DNA of 64,000 nucleotides from Turnera subulata (GCA_028386065.3 JAKUCV010000443.1:63033-127032); one strand, 5' to 3'; positions 35,988 through 48,165 are shown, counted from the first letter of the stretch. Numbers and translations: made by a program. Notes: generated from the letters alone by a model not told the origin.

Positions 35988-37214
35988 AATGAAAGGACCA
36001 AATTGGGCAATGTGGATGTTGTTTTATGCCAAAATGAGCACGTTCAAGTTTCTTTCTTTCTTTTTTTTTTTCCCATGAACCTGTCAAGTTGGTGTATTTG
36101 TTAAATGATTCTGCTAGGACATTGAGCCTAAAACTAAAACAAATGAATTGAGTTCCAATACCATATATGGTTTTTTGGGTCAAATTAAAAACGCCATATA
36201 TAGTTTAATTAAGCCGGCGATGATCACATGCATTATCCTATTTTATTCTTACGATTAACCGAAGGGTTGCAACCTTCATGTTGCCCAAATATGTATACCA
36301 AAATTAATATAATTTTTTTGGCAACTATATACAAAAAATAAACTAGCCAAGTTTGGACGACTCTTTTAATTATTCAAAAAATATCTTCTTCATAGAGAAA
36401 TTTTCAATACTATATAATGGGTAAAGTGAGTGGTCAGTCCCCGCCTTTGCCAAAATTAATTATTTTAATCCTGTTCTCTTCTCTCATATCAAAATACTTT
36501 TTTTGTTTTGTAAAATAAATTGCATCAAACCACAAAAACCGCTCCTATGTATGTTTCGTTGACTTATCCTTCCATTTTGTAACTCAAGTTTTTCTTTGGA
36601 AGTTATCATCACTAATTAAGCTCGTATGTTTCCATTTTTCACTCAAACATCATGTGTCTTTCTGTTTTATCATTCTGTCTTTATTGTTTTCTTTTTGTGT
36701 CTTTTGGAAGGTAACATTATTTGTTTATACTTGAGAATTGGTCCACAATGACATCATGCCTTACCTCTTGTGAAAAGTATTAACAAAATAAGCTGCAAAT
36801 ATAAATCTTAAATTAAATGTTTAAAGGATAATCGATACTCTGCTTGTTCGGAGAAAAACAAGAGCCAAGTAATCAACACTTCTAGTTCAAAGGTTATTTA
36901 GTTTTCTTATTAAAATTAATACATAAAAGATAGAGAACCACTGAGCAAGTTTAACTAGAAAGCCTTTTTCGCCATCATATGAAGTTCTTTTGCTCTCTTT
37001 TTTTTTTGTTAGAAAAAAGAGAGGATAGGGTTTATGTTTGCGTTTGGAACTCGAATCTGCAGGATCCACCTAACGCAGTGATTGACCTCCTGGATGTGGA
37101 AGGAGTGATCACTTTGACACTTTGGGTTGAGTACCCAAATTCTTTTGTAACTATTGTTTTGGTTATGGTAATCTAGCACCATCCCTGTGTTTCGACCGGA
37201 AATAAACCTATGAT

Positions 37215-38567
37215 TTGCGAACCACATCTCCTGAAGAGCTTCGCGCTATCACAGAGAACATGCCTGAGATTATTCTTAATCTATTCAATATCTTCAGGCC
37301 TTGGAATGAGGGGGATGCTGCTTTTAACCGGCTTTGTTGGGTACTCATTAAAGGTACCCCTCCTACTGCATGGTCTAAGGAGTTCTTCCAAGCTATTTCT
37401 ACCAGACTGGGTTCCATGGTCGATTGGAGCCGCGAGACTATGTCCTCAGATCGCCTAGACGTGGCTGAGATCCTCATTCTTACCACCTCTACCTGTTCCA
37501 TCAACCATGTGCTTTCTGTTTCTGTAGGGAACATGACGTTCGATATCTGTGTTACTGAGTCTCAACGGGATCCCATGGGGTGGGAGTGGTCCTCGGTGCA
37601 ACAACCCAGTCCTGGCTCTGACGCCAGCCTGCCGACGCAAAAGCATGTTCATCACGTGCATGACCCCACGCCCTCCCCTCCCAACATCCCCCACCAATCA
37701 TCTGTCGGGGCTGCTTCACATTCAGTAGACCTCTTCAACCTCCGTCCCATTATCGAGAAGTCTGTCCGGAGTGCTGTGCCGCCCACTCAAACATCCCCTA
37801 CACATTCCCCGGAGACTATCCCATCCGAACTGTCGGGCCTACCTGACCCCTTGGGTCATGAACTACCTGGCCATGTGTCCCCCATCGAGCCTTTACACAC
37901 TCAAAGCCCTTTACTGTCCAAAGCCCAATCCTCTGTAGCGAGCTCATCCAGTTCACCCTCTTCCACGGGCCCTAATCTTCAGCCCAATGTCGAAAGCACA
38001 TGTTTCCTTCCTCTAGTTCCTTATCCAAACTCCCCCTCTACCTTCTGCTCGTCCTCCAACAGCCCTCCCCCTCCAACAACTAAGTCTCCTCTCTATGAAA
38101 CTCCCTCTAATCAGTGCAGCTCTTACCAGCTTCCTTCTTCTTTGTGGTATGACCGGGGCGGTTCTCCCTCTTGCTTCAACGAGTCCTCCTCTCTACAGGG
38201 CTTGGTCGAGAGAAAAATTTTAGCGGTGCTCAAAAGCATGGGGATTCAGAAGATCCTCAAGACTGAGGGGTTTCAGAAGAAGAGTCGGTTCTTATCGAAA
38301 AACGGCAGCATTATCTCCACTCCAGAGAGCAGAAAGTCTGTGACCGACTCCGATATTGTCAGGATCAATACCCGCTTCCAGAACAACGATCAATCTAGTG
38401 AGTGCCTCCCCGTCTCCTTTAATTCAATCGAAGTCCTTGAAACCAATCGAGTTGGGGATTTGATTGGTTGGGATAGGTCGGCTAATGTGGAAAGGAATGA
38501 AAATCTTGTTGCGGAATTGGTTGATTCTGAAGCTTTTGACTGGGTGAGGGCTATAGCCTCATCCTAG
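37215..38567 (+). CDS. LINE ORF1 protein (N-terminally truncated)
   Basis: About 450 open codons; the frame begins after a TAA at 37203 with no ATG until 37260, so the natural start is missing. The first 110 residues (with TAWSKEFFQAISTRLGSMVD and DRLDVAEILILTT) match the back half of the RNA-binding (RRM/DUF4283-like) domain of plant LINE ORF1 proteins. The remainder is Pro/Ser-rich and disordered. No CCHC knuckle is visible. ORF2 starts 34 bp downstream. The protein would coat element RNA in a full-length copy; this one is probably inactive. Confidence 0.7.
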   Translation: MRTTSPEELRAITENMPEIILNLFNIFRPWNEGDAAFNRLCWVLIKGTPPTAWSKEFFQAISTRLGSMVDWSRETMSSDRLDVAEILILTTSTCSINHVLSVSVGNMTFDICVTESQRDPMGWEWSSVQQPSPGSDASLPTQKHVHHVHDPTPSPPNIPHQSSVGAASHSVDLFNLRPIIEKSVRSAVPPTQTSPTHSPETIPSELSGLPDPLGHELPGHVSPIEPLHTQSPLLSKAQSSVASSSSSPSSTGPNLQPNVESTCFLPLVPYPNSPSTFCSSSNSPPPPTTKSPLYETPSNQCSSYQLPSSLWYDRGGSPSCFNESSSLQGLVERKILAVLKSMGIQKILKTEGFQKKSRFLSKNGSIISTPESRKSVTDSDIVRINTRFQNNDQSSECLPVSFNSIEVLETNRVGDLIGWDRSANVERNENLVAELVDSEAFDWVRAIASS

Positions 38568-38601
38568 TTTGTCCTAGGCTCTTTGTGTCAATTTTCTTCT
38601 T

Positions 38602-41600
38602 ATGCTTGCTTTCATTTCCTGGAACATTAGGGGTATTAACTCCTCTAATAAGCAATCTCAAGTGCGGAACTTCGTTGCCCAATCTCGCGCCAATTTTCTT
38701 TTCCTTAGTGAAACCAAATGCAGTAATGTTGACTTGCCTTTCTGCCACAAAATTTGGGGTTCTGGTAACATTGATTTTTGCTCTGTCGATGCAAGAGGTC
38801 TTGCTGGTGGACTCCTGTTGATTTGGAATTGTGACTTTTTTACTATGCATCGAGTTCAAACTTCCAATAGTTGGATCACGTTGGAAGGTGTCTTTGTATC
38901 CTCAGGCCACAGGGTTACCATATGTGGCGTGTACGGGGAGTCCAGGGCAGACGCACGCATTCAAATGTTCGATGACCTCTGTTCCCTGAAACTGTCTTTC
39001 AATGCCCCTTGGCTTATCTTGGGAGACTTCAACGAAACATTAGTGGCCTCTGACAGGAAGAGTGAGCGAGTGTATGCTAGAGGGGCTGCCGCTTTTCGGG
39101 GTTTTATTCAAAATATGAATCTCATTGAATTCAGTTTAACGGATCGCCTATTCACCTGGGGCAATTACCGGGCCGCAAGTCGGATTGATAGAGCGTTTGC
39201 CGAAGGTGATTGGTCAATCTTCTTTCCGCATCTTTCTCTTGTTTCTGGCAGCAAGAGAAATTCAGATCATTGCCCCCTATTACTTTCTCAGGATGCGGTC
39301 GATTGGGGCATGAAACCTTTCAGATTATTAGCTGCCTGGTGGGATCATCCCACTTTCTTTGACAGTATCAAGGAGATGTGGGTCGAAGCAAACAGCGCAT
39401 ATCCACTTAGGTTCTGTCTCTTAAAAAAGCTGGGTGTGCTGAGGTCCCGTTTGTCTAAATGGAATCGCGAGGTCTTCGGTAACGTTAACGCAAGATTGAA
39501 GTCTCTACAAAGTGAACTAGATGGGTTTGATAAAGCAGCTGAGTCCCGTGATTTATCCCAAAATGAGCTTGCCACAGTCCATAATCTCAAATCTGATCTC
39601 GTGCTCAAAACCAAACAATTGGAGGCTATCTGGTGGCAGAAGGCGAGAGTTAAATGGTGCAGACTTGGGGACAGGAATACTAAATTTTTCCACATTTCTG
39701 CCTGCGTAAGGGGCTGTAAAAACCGGATCACTCATATCAAATCTAACGACTCAATACTCTTGGATCCAAAGAGTATTAAAGTGGAGTCTAGGAAGTATTT
39801 TGCAGAGCTCTATTCCTCCAGCAACCAGTGCAGGCCTTCCATTGGCTCTATCTCATTTCAAAGGCTCGAACCTAGTCTTGCTTCAGAGCTTGAAAAACCT
39901 TTCTCGTTGGAGGAAGTAAAAAATGCCGTTTGGAGCTGTGATAGCTCCAAAGCGCCGGGGCCCGATGGGTTCGGGTTTTCTTTTTATAAGAATTGCTGGG
40001 AACTTATTAAATTTGATGTGTTTGACATGGTGTGTGACTTCTTTGCTTATGCCAGGTTACCTAAGGGAGCTAATTCTGGCTACATTACCCTTATCGCAAA
40101 GAAGACGGGGGCAGACTCTCTTGACGATTTCAGACCTATTACGCTCGTTAATGGGCTCTATAAAATTATTGCCAAACTTCTAGCAATGAGACTGCAACCT
40201 GTTTTGCAGACTCTGGTCGGGTGTCAACAATCGGCCTTCATTAAAGGTAGAAGCATTACGGATTGTGCCTTCATTGCCAACGAAGTGGTTCATTCTTTGC
40301 GAAAGGACAAGCGGGAAGCAGTGGTCTGGAAGCTCGACTTGCGTAAAGCCTTCGATTTCGTTGATTGGGGATATCTTTTGAAGGTATTGGAAGCCATGGG
40401 CTTTGGGTTAAGATGGAGGCGTTGGATTGAGGAATGCCTTTCCTCCTCAAAGCTTGCGGTTTTGATAAACGGCTCTCCCTCCGAGGAATTCACAATGGGA
40501 AGGGGACTGAAGCAAGGTGACCCCCTTTCCCCATTCCTCTTTATCTTGGCTGCTGAAGGGCTGCCGCGTATTCTCTCAAGAGCCACTTCCAGGAATTTGT
40601 GCAAAGAATTTTCTGTCCATGGGGTTCCTGTTCCCATTCTCCAATTCGCAGACGACACATTACTCTTCTCCACTGCTGATTCCGAGTCTTTGCTGAACCT
40701 TAAAAGGTGTCTTAGGGTGTTCGAAGCCTTATCAGGATTAAGCATAAACCTCTTGAAAAGCAGTGTTATTGGGGTTGGGATTTCTTCTAGGCGGGTTCAT
40801 GAGATCGCCAACATGCTTCATAGTCGGGTTGAGCATTTCCCGATCAAATACCTCGGATATCCTCTTGGCGCGAATATGAAAAGAGTGGCAGCCTAGAAAC
40901 CGGTTTTGGATAAATTCCACACCAAATTGAAGGCTTGGAAAGGCAAACATCTATCCTTAGGTGGCCGGATCACTCTCATTCGTTCTGTTCTAAGTGGGCT
41001 GCCAATATATTTCATGTCACTGTTTCGCCTCCCTGCGGCTGTTGCTAAGAAAATCATTCAAATTCAACGGAATTTTTTCTGGAACGGGATTACCGGTTCT
41101 CGCAAGGCATGTCTGGTTGCTTGGAATGCTGTCTCCATGCCAAAAGATTGTGGAGGAATGGGCATCATCGATGTTCATGTCATGAACCTGTGTCTCTTGT
41201 ACAAGTGGATTTGGAATTTCACAAAACCTGATGGTCAAACCTGGAAGGTTTTAATTAGAAATAAGTGTGCTGACCAATCTTCCGTTTTAAACCCTGGTTT
41301 TATCCTTTCAAAAGTTTCACCTCAGTGGCGTGAAATCATCCTCTCTCGCGATAATTCAAATCAGTTTCATGTATCCTTGAAAGATGGCTCCCGAATGCAA
41401 CTCGGCAACGGTGTTTCTGCTCGCTTTTGGGAGGACGATTGGTCTGGGAACGGAACCTTAATGATGCGGTTCCCTCGTCTCTATTCCATTGCCTTATCTA
41501 AAGACCTTTCTGTTGCAGAGTGTCTATCGGTGCATGCAGCCCATCCCTCATGGTTCACTTCTTGGCGCAGGCCGCTGCGAGATTGGGAACTTACTGATAT

Positions 41601-42303
41601 CGACGCCATAAAACAGATTTCCTCCACGGTGTCCCTTCAGCCATCTCGCTCGGATTCTTGGGTATGGTGCGCTAGTCAAGATGGTGAGTATTCCGTCGCT
41701 TCTGCAAGGAATTTCATCTATTCAAGAGCTGGTGTTATACGCAATAAGCCCTTCGTTTGGCTCTCCTTAACGCCATTCAAAATAGAGTGTTGGCTCTGGT
41801 TGGCCTTGAACAATGCAATCCCCACAAAGGATGTTCTGCGTCACCGAGGTATTGTCACTTTGGCTAACTCATTATGTCCTCTATGCAATCGCATCCTTGA
41901 GACCAGGGACCACCTCCTACTCCTTTGTCCGGTGGCTTGGAGAATTTGGGGCAAGCTAAGTAGTTGGTGGGGAATTCACTGGTGTGTCCCCGCAACCCTT
42001 AATGACTTTCTGCTCCAATGGTCTTTTGCTTCACCGTACAATTGTAGCCGCTCATCTTGGACTGCAATTGCCTTCGCGACTCTGTGGTCCATTTGGCTGG
42101 AAAGAAACAGGAGAGTCTTTACGAATGTTGACGCTGATCTGAACAGAATTGTGGATCTTGCGCTTGTTAATGTGACTTCCTGGATAAAGTCTTTGCAGCA
42201 TGGTTTTCCTTTCAGCGCTTCCTGCGTCTTTTCAAATGCCGACACAGTTAAACTATGGAGGAGCCCTCGTCGTAACCTTGGGGTTCTTGCTTCCACCCTT
42301 TGA
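38602..42303 (+). pseudogene. LINE ORF2 (endonuclease-reverse transcriptase) with one nonsense codon
   Basis: A 1233-codon frame, open except for TAG at 40894-40896. Domains in order: APE-type endonuclease (ISWNIRGINS, SETKC, GDFNE, RIDRAF, SDHCPLLL), reverse transcriptase (KAPGPDGF, VVWKLDLRKAFDFVDW, GLKQGDPLSPFLF, active site FADD at 40645-40656), and a C-terminal zf-RVT domain (CWLWLALNNAIPTKDVL, CPLCN). The stop falls after the RT core in a place where Trp is usual, which suggests TGG to TAG. The endonuclease and RT would still be made as a 764-residue truncated product lacking zf-RVT. Confidence 0.92.
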
Positions 42304-42447
42304 TTTCTATTGTTGCTTTCCATTAGTTTGCCTTCTTAAACTTTGGTTATGACTCTGTAATGCGACCCGCTGTTGCTATGTTACCATATGCCTTGTACAT
42401 ATTGATTGATCAATAAAATATCGTTAGTATCAAAAAAAAAAAAGAAA

Positions 42448-43091
42448 TTTGTAACCAAAAAAAGGTTGGGTAATGTATATGAAAAGTCCACCAGTTTAAT
42501 TTATTGTGTAGAAAATGATCAGGGTTCAATAATCATGAAAACTCAAAAGCCACACAGACCAAAAATGAAGAAGGTCATATGCTAATATTATATGAAAGAG
42601 ATCACAAGAAATTAATGATCTTTCTGTTGAGTTCTTCAAATTTCTTAAATAGCTTGAAAAGTCACCAAAAGAATATGTATTTATAAACACACACAATGAG
42701 AGAACGAGTCGTATGGTTCAAATTTTCATTATAATCACCAAATTATGTATGGGATGTGAAATCCAAATTGCTTTAACATAACGGGTCCTGTAATGCTGTG
42801 TGTAATCATGCGATAATTTCGTACACATTAATTTCAAACCTTCATCCAAGGATGCAATGCTTAATAATGGTTAATTACCATATGTTCATATTCAAGAGTT
42901 TTAATTAATAGTATATGTCAAGAAAGCAGGCGACATGCGCAATAACACCCTGGAATTTTTGATGCTAATAACACCCTGGAATTTGTTGGACACAAAGGCA
43001 AATTAGAGGTCTCCAGGCTCCAGCTATCTCTATATAAAGCGATAACCTTACATGCATGGTACATCAGAAGAAGTAGCCCTTGAAGCAAAAT
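42448..43091. other. Promoter region of oxygenase 1
   Basis: AT-rich spacer. A 26-bp-offset direct repeat of AATAACACCCTGGAATTT lies at about 42941-42984, and TATA box TATATAAA at 43031-43038 sits about 55 bp ahead of the start codon. Confidence 0.5.
43031..43038 (+). promoter_or_regulatory. TATA box of oxygenase 1
   Basis: TATATAAA lies 54 bp before the ATG at 43092, a normal distance if the leader is about 20-30 nt. Confidence 0.55.
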
Positions 43092-45569
43092 ATGGCCACC
43101 TCACAAATCCCCACTACTAGCTTTGACAACTTTTCCTCAGTTCCCTTTAGTGTTCAGGAACTCATCAAACAACCTTTGCTCTCAATCCCAGACCAATATA
43201 TTCTTCCGAATCAAGAATTCCCATCTACTGTTGACTGCGCTTCCCTTCCATCAATCCCCACTATTGACCTTAAACGTCTGGTTTCTCCAGAAACTGCAGA
43301 CCTAGAACTCCAAAAGTTAAACTCTACTTGCAAAGATTGGGGTTTTTTTCAGGTTCTTTCTTAGTTATCATAACTTGCTTTTTAAATTTTCTTTTTTATG
43401 CTATGACTTGCTTTAATTTATTTTATCGTATTAATTATAAGCATCCTACCATGCAAGCCAACCTTCAAGACTTCATAGAAACTTTTTTGTGCTATCAGGC
43501 AGTACCAAGTTATATACTGGTTTGGTATATCCTAATCAATTAAAATTCACCAACATGGGGGTGGTGGGTGGTGTGAAGGGCTTTTTTTTGATAAGTCGTC
43601 AAAGAAATCTTTTGGTATATAGGGAGGGTTTTCTCTTCCCTTGTGGGTGGTAGGGAGGGCTTTTCTTCTCTTTTAAAAGGTTTTAATTTTCTTTGTTAAT
43701 TCTTATTAGTTTGATCATATAATGATACAACTTGAACAGTATAGATTTTTCATTGTTTTCTACCAACACTACTTCTAGTGCAGTGACAGTTTATCCAAAG
43801 ATGGATGTAATATGGGCCTGGATTTTTTATGATGAGAAAGTAAGCATATAATTTTTTTTTTTTTTTAAATCAACAACCTAAAAGTTTTCAGCTGTATTTT
43901 TTTATGCGCAGTTGCTGAACCATGGAGTTAACTCTGTACTACTGAACAAACTGAAATACGAGGTTGAAGAATTTTATAGGCTTCCTCTGGAGCAGAAAAT
44001 GAAATACAAGACAAGGCCAGGTGAAGCTGAAGGGTATGGACCAATCGCAAGACCAGGCACAAAACTTGACTGGGGTGATAGGTTATACATGATTTCCAAC
44101 CCTACCCATCGAAGGAACCCACGCCTGATCCCAGAGTTACCATCATCCCTCAGGTATATATATAGACATATGTATACTTGCTTTTCTTCCTTTTCTTTCT
44201 CTCTTTTTTTTCAGTTCTCACAAAGTTTTGTGGTTTTAGGACTTGCTTGGAATCTTACCTATTGGAGATGCAACAACTTGCTATGAAACTTCTTGGGTTT
44301 ATGGCAAGTGCACTGAAGATGGACATGAAGGAGATGGAGATGTTTGATGATGGGTTACAGTCGGTGAGGTTTACATACTATCCTCCATGTCCCCAGCCGG
44401 AGAAGGTGGTTGGCCTCACTCCTCACTCCGATCCCACTGGGATCACCATCCTCAACCAAATTAATGGCGTTGATGGTCTTCAGATTAAAAGGAAAGGAAG
44501 CTGGTTTCCTGTAAGCTTGCGTCCGGATGCCTTTGTAGTGAATGTGGGAGACATTCTTGAGGTTTGCCATGCTTGTCTCTATCCTATATTCTATAGCCGT
44601 GATCATTGAATTAATTAAGAAACGTCAAATAAAATAATGTAATTGAAGGGCACATGTTGTTTTAGCCGGCCAAGCTACATTAATATAGCTGTAAAATGTT
44701 TGCCCTAGCTGTTATTATATTTTTGTTGGTTATCAAAGGCAAAATTTGCGGGTTGACAATCCATTTCTTAAATTCTTGCTAATTTGCATGTGCTATATAG
44801 GTTCTTTTTTGATCTTTCTGGTAGTTGCTTTGAAATGGATGGGATCACATGTTTGAAGAATTTCGAGCTATGCATTGAATTCTTCAGTGGAATATTAATA
44901 AATTTTCACAGAAATAAAAAAATTAAATCGATTCATATATTTCTGGCTTAGTTGTAAATGACTTTAATTGGATTGCAGTCAATCACCAGCAAGTTCTATA
45001 TCTCAAATCTCGTAACCATTGATTTTTGAAATCATCACAGAAAAAAAAAATACAGTAAAACCCTTTAGTATATTTTTTTGAGAAAAAGAAATTAGTATTA
45101 CTTTTATAGGTATTAAAAACATTTAGAAAACATACAATTTTGTAGTTTTAAGTATATAATTAGTTTATAGAAAACATACAATTTTGTAGTTTTAAGTATA
45201 TAATTAGTTTAAGTTATAACTCTACATTAATTTCATTACGGAAATTTTTACTCTCAACATCCTTCTTAATTTTGTACTTTCTATGGTTTGCAGATTTTAA
45301 GCAATGGTGTGTATAAAAGCATCGAACATAGGGCAACTGTAAATTCTGGGAAAGAAAGGATTTCTGTTGCTTTCTTTGTCAACCCAAAATTTGAAGCAGA
45401 AGTTGGGCCAGCTGCTAGTCTGATCAATTCACAGAATCCACCTATGTTTAAGAGAAAAGGAGTGGAAACATACGTCAAAGACTTCTTCTCCCGTCCTCTC
45501 AATGGAAAATCATTCTTGGAGAATATGAAACTGGAGGATGATCAGGAGGCAGCACTTGATGGCAACTAG
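43092..45569 (+). CDS. 2-oxoglutarate/Fe(II)-dependent dioxygenase, SRG1-like (copy 1)
   Basis: Four exons: 43092-43352, 43912-44153, 44240-44561, 45294-45569; in phase, 366 residues. The N-terminal DIOX_N region has CKDWGFFQ joined to LLNHGVN; the catalytic fold has LTPHSDPTGITIL with iron ligands His230 and Asp232, His287 in SIEHRATVN, and the 2-oxoglutarate pair Arg297/Ser299 in ERIS. The family oxidises small molecules in the cytosol; its DOXC clade includes SRG1, flavonoid enzymes and the poppy thebaine/codeine demethylases. The substrate cannot be read here. Intron 3 contains a perfect 44-bp tandem repeat (45125-45212). The ATG chosen is the first in the frame. Confidence 0.95.
45125..45212 (+). 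repeat. Perfect 44-bp tandem repeat in oxygenase 1 intron 3
   Basis: AGAAAACATACAATTTTGTA and what follows is repeated with an offset of exactly 44 bp and no mismatch seen. Confidence 0.9.
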
Positions 45570-46466
45570 TATCTATTATATGGTGGAATTATATGAATGT
45601 GTGTTAAAAGGTTTGATGTTTTGTTGTTTGTAGCAAAAATAAGGTGGTATATATACCAATATGTATGCTAGCTGTGACTTGCAGCCTTATGTATCCGTGT
45701 TAATTATCCTGAATTTTATTGGATCGTATTCTTCAAAACTCAAAAGATGGAGAGAATTTTAAATCTTCCATTCAAGTACATGTACCATTACCGGATAAAC
45801 TGTATGATTTTATTGACGAACTATTCCTTGAAACTATATATATTAACAATGCTAGAAATATTTGGAATTCTCAAGCTTTTCAATTGAAAAATTCTCATGA
45901 AAAATGTCATAAAGCACAGTATATAATGAAGCTTACATTTGACCGGTTATAAGGATGCCATTTCCTTCCTGAGCTTGTTACTTGTTAGAGCAGGCAATTC
46001 TGTGGTTGACAAGTCGTTTGGACATCCAAATGATCACAAACCTGCATTCTTTTTTATTTTGAATCTCTCATTCTCGAGTCTTAAAACTTAATATATAATG
46101 AAACCTTCGTGAACATTTCGACCCGAAAGGATTTCGATTCGTGGGTTTGACCAGGTAATTAAGTTTTTGTATTATTGTTCAAGGCCTGATGGCCTAAATT
46201 TGTACATGAAGCACCAAGGCTTGTTAAGCAAATGTGGATAATATGTCTGTATATATATGAGAAATTTACGATGTGAACTAGTAAACCGCTCCCGTTCTTA
46301 ACTGTATCAGGGATCAACCATTCCATTCAAGCAAGCTTGATGCCGAATATTGTTTTTAATATAATTTTATTAACTTAATGATTAGTCAATACCAATCAAC
46401 ATGAAGGTTGTCTTGATCCTAGAATACTAATAATACTAATTCTGCAGCTATTGAAACGCGAAAACT
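45570..46466. other. Spacer with dispersed repeat copy 2
   Basis: Non-coding. The stretch at about 45848-45945 repeats 33667-33780 in the same orientation. Nothing else recognised. Confidence 0.5.
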
Positions 46467-46708
46467 TAAGCACCTATTAGTAGTGTTATGACATGGTGAC
46501 TGACTCGCTAGTGTATTTGCTGAAAACCATCTACAATCTCATATCTGTCTTATGATAGCTTATGATTCTTGTTTTCTGCAACTCTGCAGAGAAGGCTAAG
46601 CCTGAAGCTCAAATTAGAGCTGCTGAAGCTTCCGGCCGGATGAGGGAAGAGCTGATAAAGCTCAACTTAGATGTTCTGATAGAGCTGGAAAAGCTTTGTT
46701 GGTGCTCT
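46467..46708 (+). pseudogene. Displaced GTE gene fragment A (3' part)
   Basis: Matches the reverse complement of 61785-62190 in the GTE gene: intron sequence (CACCTATTAGTAGTGTTATG, CTTATGATTCTTGTTTTCTG), then coding for EKAKPEAQIRAAEA and LNLDVLIELEKLC. The middle of one exon, the following intron and the start of the next exon are deleted, joining REE directly to LIKLNLDV. Intron sequence is present, so it arose from DNA, not from spliced RNA. Confidence 0.88.
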
Positions 46709-46749
46709 CTAAGATTTTCAAGACTTATACCTTTGTTTGTGAATGCAGG

Positions 46750-47640
46750 GTCTTATTAAAGATGCATATGCCATGATACCTGAAAAACCTGGAAGGTTGA
46801 TGACCTGCATTTACAATTCAGGAAGACATGCAAATCAACAACAGAACCTGATTTCTTTGATAACTTGGAAAAGATGGGTATTGGGTGGCATAGATATCAA
46901 AGGACGTTAAAGATGATCTTATGATGGTAAGTCCAAAGTTTTGGTGTAAGGCATATTTTAAGACATGGTGTAAAAGTGATGTGGTAGACAATAATATGTC
47001 TGAAACTTTTAACGCTTGGATCACAGATGCAAGGTATAAGAGAGTGTTATTTGATTAATGGAGAAAATCAGAAAGTTAGTGATGAAGAGGACTAGAGGGC
47101 GGAGGGTCTATAGTGAGACGCAATTCAGGGGGAGATATGAGCTTAAAATCTCGCAGAAAATCGTGATGCAGCAAACCAATTTTTCGTAGATTTTACTGGT
47201 GAATTAAGGTGGCTTTGAGGTTGTTAAGGGTGGTGAACAACGTGTATATTGAACCTAAGGACGTTGACATGTAGTTGTAGGTTCTGGGATCTCACAGGTA
47301 TTCCTTGTCCTCATACGATGTGTGTCATTGAGCATCGAAAACTGAGTTTGAATGATTATGTAAGCATATGGTACTCAAAGGCAAAATTTAACCAATCGTA
47401 CAAGTACTCAATTCAAGCCGTTAAAGGCATGAAATTATGGCCTAAGACTGGAAAATCTATAATGGAACCACCCAATCAAATGAATCAACTAGTAAGGAAG
47501 AAGAAAAAAAGAATCAGAGAAGAATGGGAATCTAAGGACTTCATCAAAACCGACAAAGAAAATCCACTGCACTTTATGCTCTAAACCCAAACATAATATA
47601 AGAAGACATGTCCACTTAAGATATGTTTGTTTACTTCTTA
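46750..47640 (+). pseudogene. MuDR/MULE transposase remnant
   Basis: Broken pieces of a Mutator transposase C-terminal half. KFWCKAYFKTWCKSDVVDNN followed by MSETFNAWITDARYK (about 46930-47035) is the end of the catalytic region. Then come several stops, then CSCRFWDLTGIPCPHTMC, which is the CxC...CxH SWIM zinc finger (47272 onward), YVSIWYSKAKF and a basic tail. A CCHC-like knuckle (CTLCSKPKHNIRRH) survives in another frame near 47565-47615. No terminal inverted repeats were found around it. It cannot be active. Confidence 0.85.
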
Positions 47641-47716
47641 TTTACAATTACTTATCTACTCACATTATCTTCTTCTTCTTTTATTTTTAATTGCTAGTAG
47701 GTTGAAGTGGCTCAAT

Positions 47717-48165
47717 GACAGATTGAGCTTGTGGCTCTTTAATAGAGCCAATTGAAATGCGTCTTATAGGCACTGATGTTAAACATGCTTGTGGCTCCAT
47801 CAATAAGAACATGAGCCCTACTGGTGTGTAATCCACCGCCACCGACCCTCATCCACCAATTGATATCCATTATTGTTACTATTATTAGTATCGTTATTGC
47901 TGTTGGTGCTGGTGTTGGCATCATCACCGTAATCACCACTCGATGAGCTATCAGTATCACCACCACCGCCACTCGCGGAGTCGTGGCTATCCTACTGATT
48001 CCTAACAACACAACCTCAGGTGGTAGAGATCGGCATTTATGTAGCAACACCAATACCTATAAACAGGTACTGTAGTAGCCACATTCCATAATAAGAACAC
48101 AAGCAGGGGTAATGTTTCTTGTCATGTATGCGTGGCTAAAATCTGTTCAATGCAGGATTGTGAGG
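47717..48165 (+). pseudogene. Displaced GTE gene fragment B (5' part) with internal insertion
   Basis: 47717-47826 matches the reverse complement of GTE exon/intron sequence around 63360-63470 (CTTGTGGCTCTTTAATAGAG, GAAATGCGTCTTATAGGCAC). 47990-48165 matches 63165-63345 (ACCTCAGGTGG, GCATTTATGTAGCAACA, CAGGATT..TGAGGCA). Between them about 160 bp of unrelated, GC-rich, trinucleotide-like sequence is inserted. The coding frame is destroyed. Confidence 0.88.

Larger units (their letters stand above)
32163..37151. other. Gene-poor AT-rich spacer
   Basis: Nearly 5 kb with no supported gene. It contains a ~110-bp dispersed repeat near 33670-33780 (also at 45845-45945) and a probable minimal retroposon insertion at 35939-35987. 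The short open frames are not family-like. The purine-rich frame at 36979-37176 was considered and left uncalled. Confidence 0.55.
37152..42447 (+). mobile_element. LINE (L1-type plant non-LTR retrotransposon), 5'-truncated
   Basis: Holds a partial ORF1, an ORF2 with endonuclease, reverse transcriptase and a zinc-binding zf-RVT end, and a terminal poly-A near 42431-42447 preceded by AATAAAATATCG. The direct repeat TTTGTAAC at 37144-37151 and 42448-42455 may be the target-site duplication, which would put the 5' end at 37152. ORF1 lacks the front of its usual domain, so the copy is judged 5'-truncated. Confidence 0.85.

Noticed and set aside
36979..37176. Frame with NAVIDLLDVEGV just upstream of the LINE
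   Set aside because: Looks faintly protein-like but has no partner exons and does not match LINE ORF1; left as spacer.
42941..42984. Short AATAACACCCTGGAATTT direct repeat as a regulatory pair
   Set aside because: Two 18-bp copies 26 bp apart are more simply a small local duplication; no known motif.
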